DNA of 64,000 nt from Nocardia inohanensis NBRC 100128 (GTDB lineage Bacteria; Actinomycetota; Actinomycetes; Mycobacteriales; Mycobacteriaceae): contig NZ_BDBK01000008.1 of assembly GCF_001612945.1 (NCBI RefSeq), forward strand, positions 620,001 to 684,000, written 5' to 3'. This document shows positions 60,619 through 64,000 of the stretch, in pieces (the stretch's first letter is position 1; each line of letters starts with the position of its first letter). The notes under the pieces are model-generated. The model worked only from the letters and a program-made list of their open reading frames with translations, was not told where the DNA came from and made no database searches. The position numbers and the translations under genes are program-made.

Positions 60619-62785
60619 GGCGGGCCATCAGCTTCCGCACCAGCGGCGCTTCGACGAACAGCGCGAAGGAGGCGTAGCCGCGCCACACGCGCCGCCACTG
60701 CTCCGCCACGGCGGCCGGTCCCACGCTGTCGCCGATTGCACCGAGATGGGAATTGATGATCTCGGCGGCCTGCCTGGCGTGTCCGGCGGAGACATTGTCG
60801 ACGGTCAGATGGGCTTGTTCGTAACACGGGTCGAAGCCGTGGTGGCGCAGCTTCTGGATCTCGTGCAGCCGCAGCTCGCCGAGCCCGAAAAGCTCTATGC
60901 CGAGGGTCAATCCGAGCAGTTCGGGAAACCGGCTGTCCGGGAACAGCCCGAGGCTCAATTGATAGTTGGCGAAGGCATAGGACAGTTCGGGCAGTTCGCG
61001 TTCCCGCACGAACTCCGGCTCGCGGATGTGCGGCAGGGCGATGGACATGCTGTCGAGGACGCGGCCGATCAGGGTGAGGTGGTTCTCGGCGAGATCGCCA
61101 TTGCCCATCTCATCGGCGTGGATGGCGTACAGGGCGGCCACGCCGGGCCGGTCGAAGCGCCCGGCATTGCCGACACGATGCAGCCAGGCGCCGTCCACCA
61201 GCGCCGCCAGGGCGTAGCGCTTCTGGTTGTCGATGACCGTCTCGCGCGCCGGGATCTCGGCGAGCGGACGGTAGGGATCGACCAGTTTCGTCCAATAGAT
61301 CCGCTCGACGCGCGCCAGCAGCGCCTCCGGGCTGTAGTCGAAGAAGCTCGCGTCGGTGTATGTCCCGTCCTCGCCGCCGTCCCAGAGCAGTTGCGCGCGA
61401 GCCAGAATCCGGTCGGCGTAGTCCCGGGCCGCGACCAGGGTGTTCGGGTAGTTCTCGATATTCACCAGCCGGTGGAACAGTTCTCGCCCGCCGCGCTGCA
61501 CCGGGTCGGTCACCTCTACGTCGGCGGGCCGGTATGCGGCGATCATCTGGTCCCAGTGGCGTGCCGTGTCCTCCCCCGCCGTGCACGGCTCACCGGCCGG
61601 GCCCTCGGGGTCTCCGGCGGCGACCGCTGCCGACCAGGCTGTCAGGATCTGTACTTCGTCGGCGTCGAAGATGCCGAACATGGGCCCGCCGAATGCGATG
61701 GCGTCCAGGAACCGGTTGCCGCCGTCCGGACGTGGACGCAGCCGCCCGGACCGGCGCAGTGCGGAGACCAGTTGCGCGACATCGAGTTCCGGGTCGCCGA
61801 GAGTGTCGGAGAGCAGTTCCCCGCCGAGCCGCACCGCGCCGTGCTGCGAGCCCGCGTAGGGCGCGTGCCGGGCGAATATCCGTCCCACCCGGGCGTCCAG
61901 CGACTGCCCCTGGTGCCAGTCGGCCAATTCCACCAGGGCGCGGACGTGTTCGGTTTCGAGCCGCAGCACCAGTCGCACGGCGCGCAGCAGTCGCCGTGTG
62001 TCCGGTATTGCGGTGCAAGAGGTTTCGGCGTCGGCGAGAAACGCGTCGAGCAGGCCGTCGAGATCCGGGCGCGGGTCGGTCACGCGGCCGAGCAGGTGGT
62101 CGTCGACCGCCAGCGCGCCGAACGCGTAATGGACGGCGACGATCTCGGGCAGGAAATTGGCGGGCAGCCGGCTCAGCGCCAGATACCACGATGCGGCCTG
62201 CATCGTCAGCCGCAACGGCTGCACCCACCTCGGGAAGTCACGGGAGGTGAGCTCCGGCGGGAACACTCCGGCCGCGGCCAGCGCGCGCCGCCGCGACCGC
62301 GCCGCCGACCGGCCCGGCTCGCCTGCGCCGCGCCGCGAGAACTCGTGCGCCAGTAGTCGATTGACAATTGCGGCGGGCTGAGTCGCGGGCTGGGAGACGA
62401 TATCGTTCCAGCAGCCGTCGAGTAGCGTGAGCGGTGCCCGCTGCCGGAGGATCAACCGCACGGTATCGGGGTCGCGTTCCCGCAGGGTTCCGATCAACGG
62501 GCGCAGTCGCGCCCGCGTGGCATCGACTTCGGCCGCGATTATGTCGGCGGTGACATCCACCGGTTCACTGCCCGCATCGCCGTCGAGGAACGCGCCGACG
62601 ATCCGCCGGGCGACGAGCACACCGGCCTCGCTCTCCTGATCCACCAGCAACTCCCGCCACACCACCTCCGGGCCGCCCGCCAGGATCCGCTCGGCGGCCG
62701 CGACGGCGGCGTGACTGAACTCGAACCGGCGCGGCGGCAGCGAGGTCGTCGTATCGCGGGGACGGGTGCTTGCATCCGGGGACAT
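60608..62785 (-). CDS. Large heme-oxygenase-like diiron oxidase (HDO), apparently two tandem domains
   Basis: 725 residues. The C-terminal ~300 residues belong to the iron-containing redox enzyme (HDO) family: ALVDGAWLHRVGN, IHADEMGNGDLAENHLTLIG, PELLGLTLGIELFGLGE and HLTVDNVSAGHARQ, with acidic and His residues suited to two irons. The N-terminal half has the same order (TLLDGCWNDIVSQPA, LPEIVAVHYAFGALA, GGPMFGIFDADEVQIL), so the gene looks like a tandem HDO duplication, with the second metal site of the first copy doubtful. HDO enzymes cut or desaturate amino and fatty acids or form N-nitroso units (SznF). ATG 62785 overlaps the SGNH stop by one base. Confidence 0.8.
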   Translation of the reverse strand: MSPDASTRPRDTTTSLPPRRFEFSHAAVAAAERILAGGPEVVWRELLVDQESEAGVLVARRIVGAFLDGDAGSEPVDVTADIIAAEVDATRARLRPLIGTLRERDPDTVRLILRQRAPLTLLDGCWNDIVSQPATQPAAIVNRLLAHEFSRRGAGEPGRSAARSRRRALAAAGVFPPELTSRDFPRWVQPLRLTMQAASWYLALSRLPANFLPEIVAVHYAFGALAVDDHLLGRVTDPRPDLDGLLDAFLADAETSCTAIPDTRRLLRAVRLVLRLETEHVRALVELADWHQGQSLDARVGRIFARHAPYAGSQHGAVRLGGELLSDTLGDPELDVAQLVSALRRSGRLRPRPDGGNRFLDAIAFGGPMFGIFDADEVQILTAWSAAVAAGDPEGPAGEPCTAGEDTARHWDQMIAAYRPADVEVTDPVQRGGRELFHRLVNIENYPNTLVAARDYADRILARAQLLWDGGEDGTYTDASFFDYSPEALLARVERIYWTKLVDPYRPLAEIPARETVIDNQKRYALAALVDGAWLHRVGNAGRFDRPGVAALYAIHADEMGNGDLAENHLTLIGRVLDSMSIALPHIREPEFVRERELPELSYAFANYQLSLGLFPDSRFPELLGLTLGIELFGLGELRLHEIQKLRHHGFDPCYEQAHLTVDNVSAGHARQAAEIINSHLGAIGDSVGPAAVAEQWRRVWRGYASFALFVEAPLVRKLMARHAN

Positions 62786-63468
62786 CAGCGCGGGATTCCG
62801 GCGAGATGGCGGGCGAGGGCGTGGATTTTCAACCCGGCCGCGAAGGCGTGCCCGCGCGCGTTGAAATGCAGTCTGTCGCTGCTGTAGATGCTCGGATCGG
62901 TGGTCAGCGGATGGTCCAGGAACTGCACGAACACGGCCCCGTGCGCCGCGGACACTTCCTCGGTGACGCGCGCGAGCGCCCGGGTGGCGGCGCTGACCGA
63001 TTCGGCGTACTTGGCCGGAACCAGTTCGGCCTGGGTGAGATCGAGCAATCCGATGGTCACCACCTCCGCGCCCCGCGCGCGCAGCGCCGACACCATGGTG
63101 GTGAGCTCGGCCCGCACCCGGTCCGGGTCGAAGCCGGGCCGCAGCATATCGTTGCCGCCGCAGGTGACGAACGCCAGATCCGGGCCGAATTCCAGGGCGG
63201 CGTCGAGCTGGGTGGCGCGCACTTCGGCGGTGGTCAGGTCCCGGCGGCCGAGATTGCGGGCGGTGAAGTCCGGGTGGATCGCGCCCAGGACGGCTTCCAG
63301 GCGCTGCGACCAGGACAGGTCGGCGTAGCCCGGGACCGGCTCCCGAATGCCCTCGGCCACACTGTCGCCCATGGTGATCATGCGCTTCCACGGTGCGCCG
63401 CACAGCATTTCGACGGCGGTCGCGGTCGGCACCGCGTAGGGATCGGTGTCCTCGGTCAGTACGGTCAT
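62785..63468 (-). CDS. SGNH/GDSL hydrolase
   Basis: 227 residues. Block I MGDSVAEG with nucleophile Ser36, block III VTCGGNDML, and block V SDRLHFNARGH with Asp and His complete the triad. There is no signal peptide, so it acts in the cytosol. In a biosynthetic operon it may be a thioesterase or esterase that releases or trims an intermediate. It overlaps its neighbours by four bases (63465-63468) and one base (62785). Confidence 0.88.
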   Translation of the reverse strand: MTVLTEDTDPYAVPTATAVEMLCGAPWKRMITMGDSVAEGIREPVPGYADLSWSQRLEAVLGAIHPDFTARNLGRRDLTTAEVRATQLDAALEFGPDLAFVTCGGNDMLRPGFDPDRVRAELTTMVSALRARGAEVVTIGLLDLTQAELVPAKYAESVSAATRALARVTEEVSAAHGAVFVQFLDHPLTTDPSIYSSDRLHFNARGHAFAAGLKIHALARHLAGIPR

Positions 63469-64000
63469 GGCAGCTCGATGTCCTTTCCCTCGATTGCGCC
63501 CGCACCCCGGGCGATGACGGCGGCGATCTCCCGGCCGCGCACCAGCCGTTCCTGGCGGTCGATCTCCTCGGCCAGCCGCTCGTCCTCGGCATTGACCGCG
63601 GCCCCGTCGACGGCGCTGAAACCGAAGACGCCCAGGTCTTTCAGCGCCTGCTGCATGCGCGGTCCGAACAGGTTGATATCGCGCAGGGTCGGCACGATGC
63701 GGGAGAACAGGCGGCGGCGGAACTCCCGCATGGCCGGTGAGCGCTTGGTCAGCGCGATGCATTCCTCGGCCCCGTAATCGAGTTCGCGCCACATCTCCTC
63801 GCCCGCGAACCGGTCCCGCAGCGTCCAGCACGCCTCGATGGCGAACTCCTCGCGCTCACGCAGTTCGGCGTCGCCGAGCTGCCGGTAGAAGTCGCGCAGC
63901 GCCAGCCGGCCGAAGGCGACGTGACGGGCCTCGTCTTGGAGCACGTAGGCATTCAGGTTGCGCGCCAGCGGATCTCGCAGCCGGTCGCGTTGAATGCTGA
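63465..64000 (-). CDS. Ferritin-like diiron oxidase (C-terminal part, 5' end outside the window)
   Basis: The frame is open to the right edge (about 178 residues visible). LNAYVLQDEARHVAFGRLAL contains the ExxH pair of a ferritin-like diiron site on a long helix, followed by FAIEACWTLRDRF and LFGPRMQQALKDLGVFGFS. The arrangement is that of the second half of a four-helix bundle oxygenase or desaturase; AurF-like N-oxygenases are one possibility but the ligands of the first half are not visible. It is the first visible gene of the operon; more genes may lie upstream. Confidence 0.8.
   Translation of the reverse strand, partial: SIQRDRLRDPLARNLNAYVLQDEARHVAFGRLALRDFYRQLGDAELREREEFAIEACWTLRDRFAGEEMWRELDYGAEECIALTKRSPAMREFRRRLFSRIVPTLRDINLFGPRMQQALKDLGVFGFSAVDGAAVNAEDERLAEEIDRQERLVRGREIAAVIARGAGAIEGKDIELP

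Overview
The window is a high-GC chromosome segment from a mycolic-acid actinomycete. Nocardia or a close relative fits best: ureABC/F/G/D without ureE, a RecCBD operon, type II NADH dehydrogenase, a DUF732-like secreted protein, a KstR-like box, an IdeR/DtxR-type iron box and a pathway of natural-product type. Species assignment is inference. I found no rRNA or tRNA gene, no CRISPR array and no intact transposon.

Layout. 1-11.3 kb: folate enzymes (cyclodeaminase end, FolD), an L,D-transpeptidase, YdcF-like and HemK-like proteins, a HAD phosphatase, an SDR plus succinic-semialdehyde dehydrogenase pair facing a TetR gene over a tandem operator, and an alpha/beta hydrolase lacking the usual nucleophile serine. 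11.3-17.6 kb: a histidine-utilisation operon (hutU, NCS1 permease, hutI, hutG) facing hutC over a perfect inverted repeat. 17.6-21.4 kb: a decayed, gene-poor patch with a frameshifted HIT gene, orphan membrane proteins and an IS110 transposase remnant. 21.4-33.4 kb: a Baeyer-Villiger-type monooxygenase with a hydrolase, then recC-recB-recD; recB and recD carry in-frame tandem repeats. 33.5-38.5 kb: a beta-lactamase-like secreted protein, ndh, and two tandem secreted paralogues with glycine-rich hydrophobic C-termini. 38.5-51.3 kb: urease genes in the order A-B-C-F-G-D on one strand, interrupted twice by unrelated genes (an MFS pump with its TetR, a tryptophan-rich membrane protein, SDR, GNAT, methyltransferase and decayed genes).

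51.5-64.0 kb is the most interesting part: eleven minus-strand genes, every neighbouring pair overlapping, running off the right edge. In transcription order they encode a ferritin-like oxidase (partial), an SGNH hydrolase, a large protein with heme-oxygenase-like diiron domain(s), an acyl-CoA dehydrogenase homologue, a lysine/ornithine N-hydroxylase, a DAO-type FAD oxidase, a cupin fused to a methionyl-tRNA-synthetase-like domain, an AMP-dependent acyl ligase, an acyl carrier protein, a GNAT and a C45 (penicillin acyltransferase-type) N-acyltransferase. N-hydroxylase, cupin-MetRS and FAD oxidase are the signature trio of the hydrazine-forming route to hydrazinoacetic acid known from compounds such as s56-p1 and triacsin. 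The other genes suggest that the N-N unit is loaded on a carrier protein, oxidised, and transferred to an amine. The product is unknown and the locus is a candidate undescribed N-N bond natural-product pathway.
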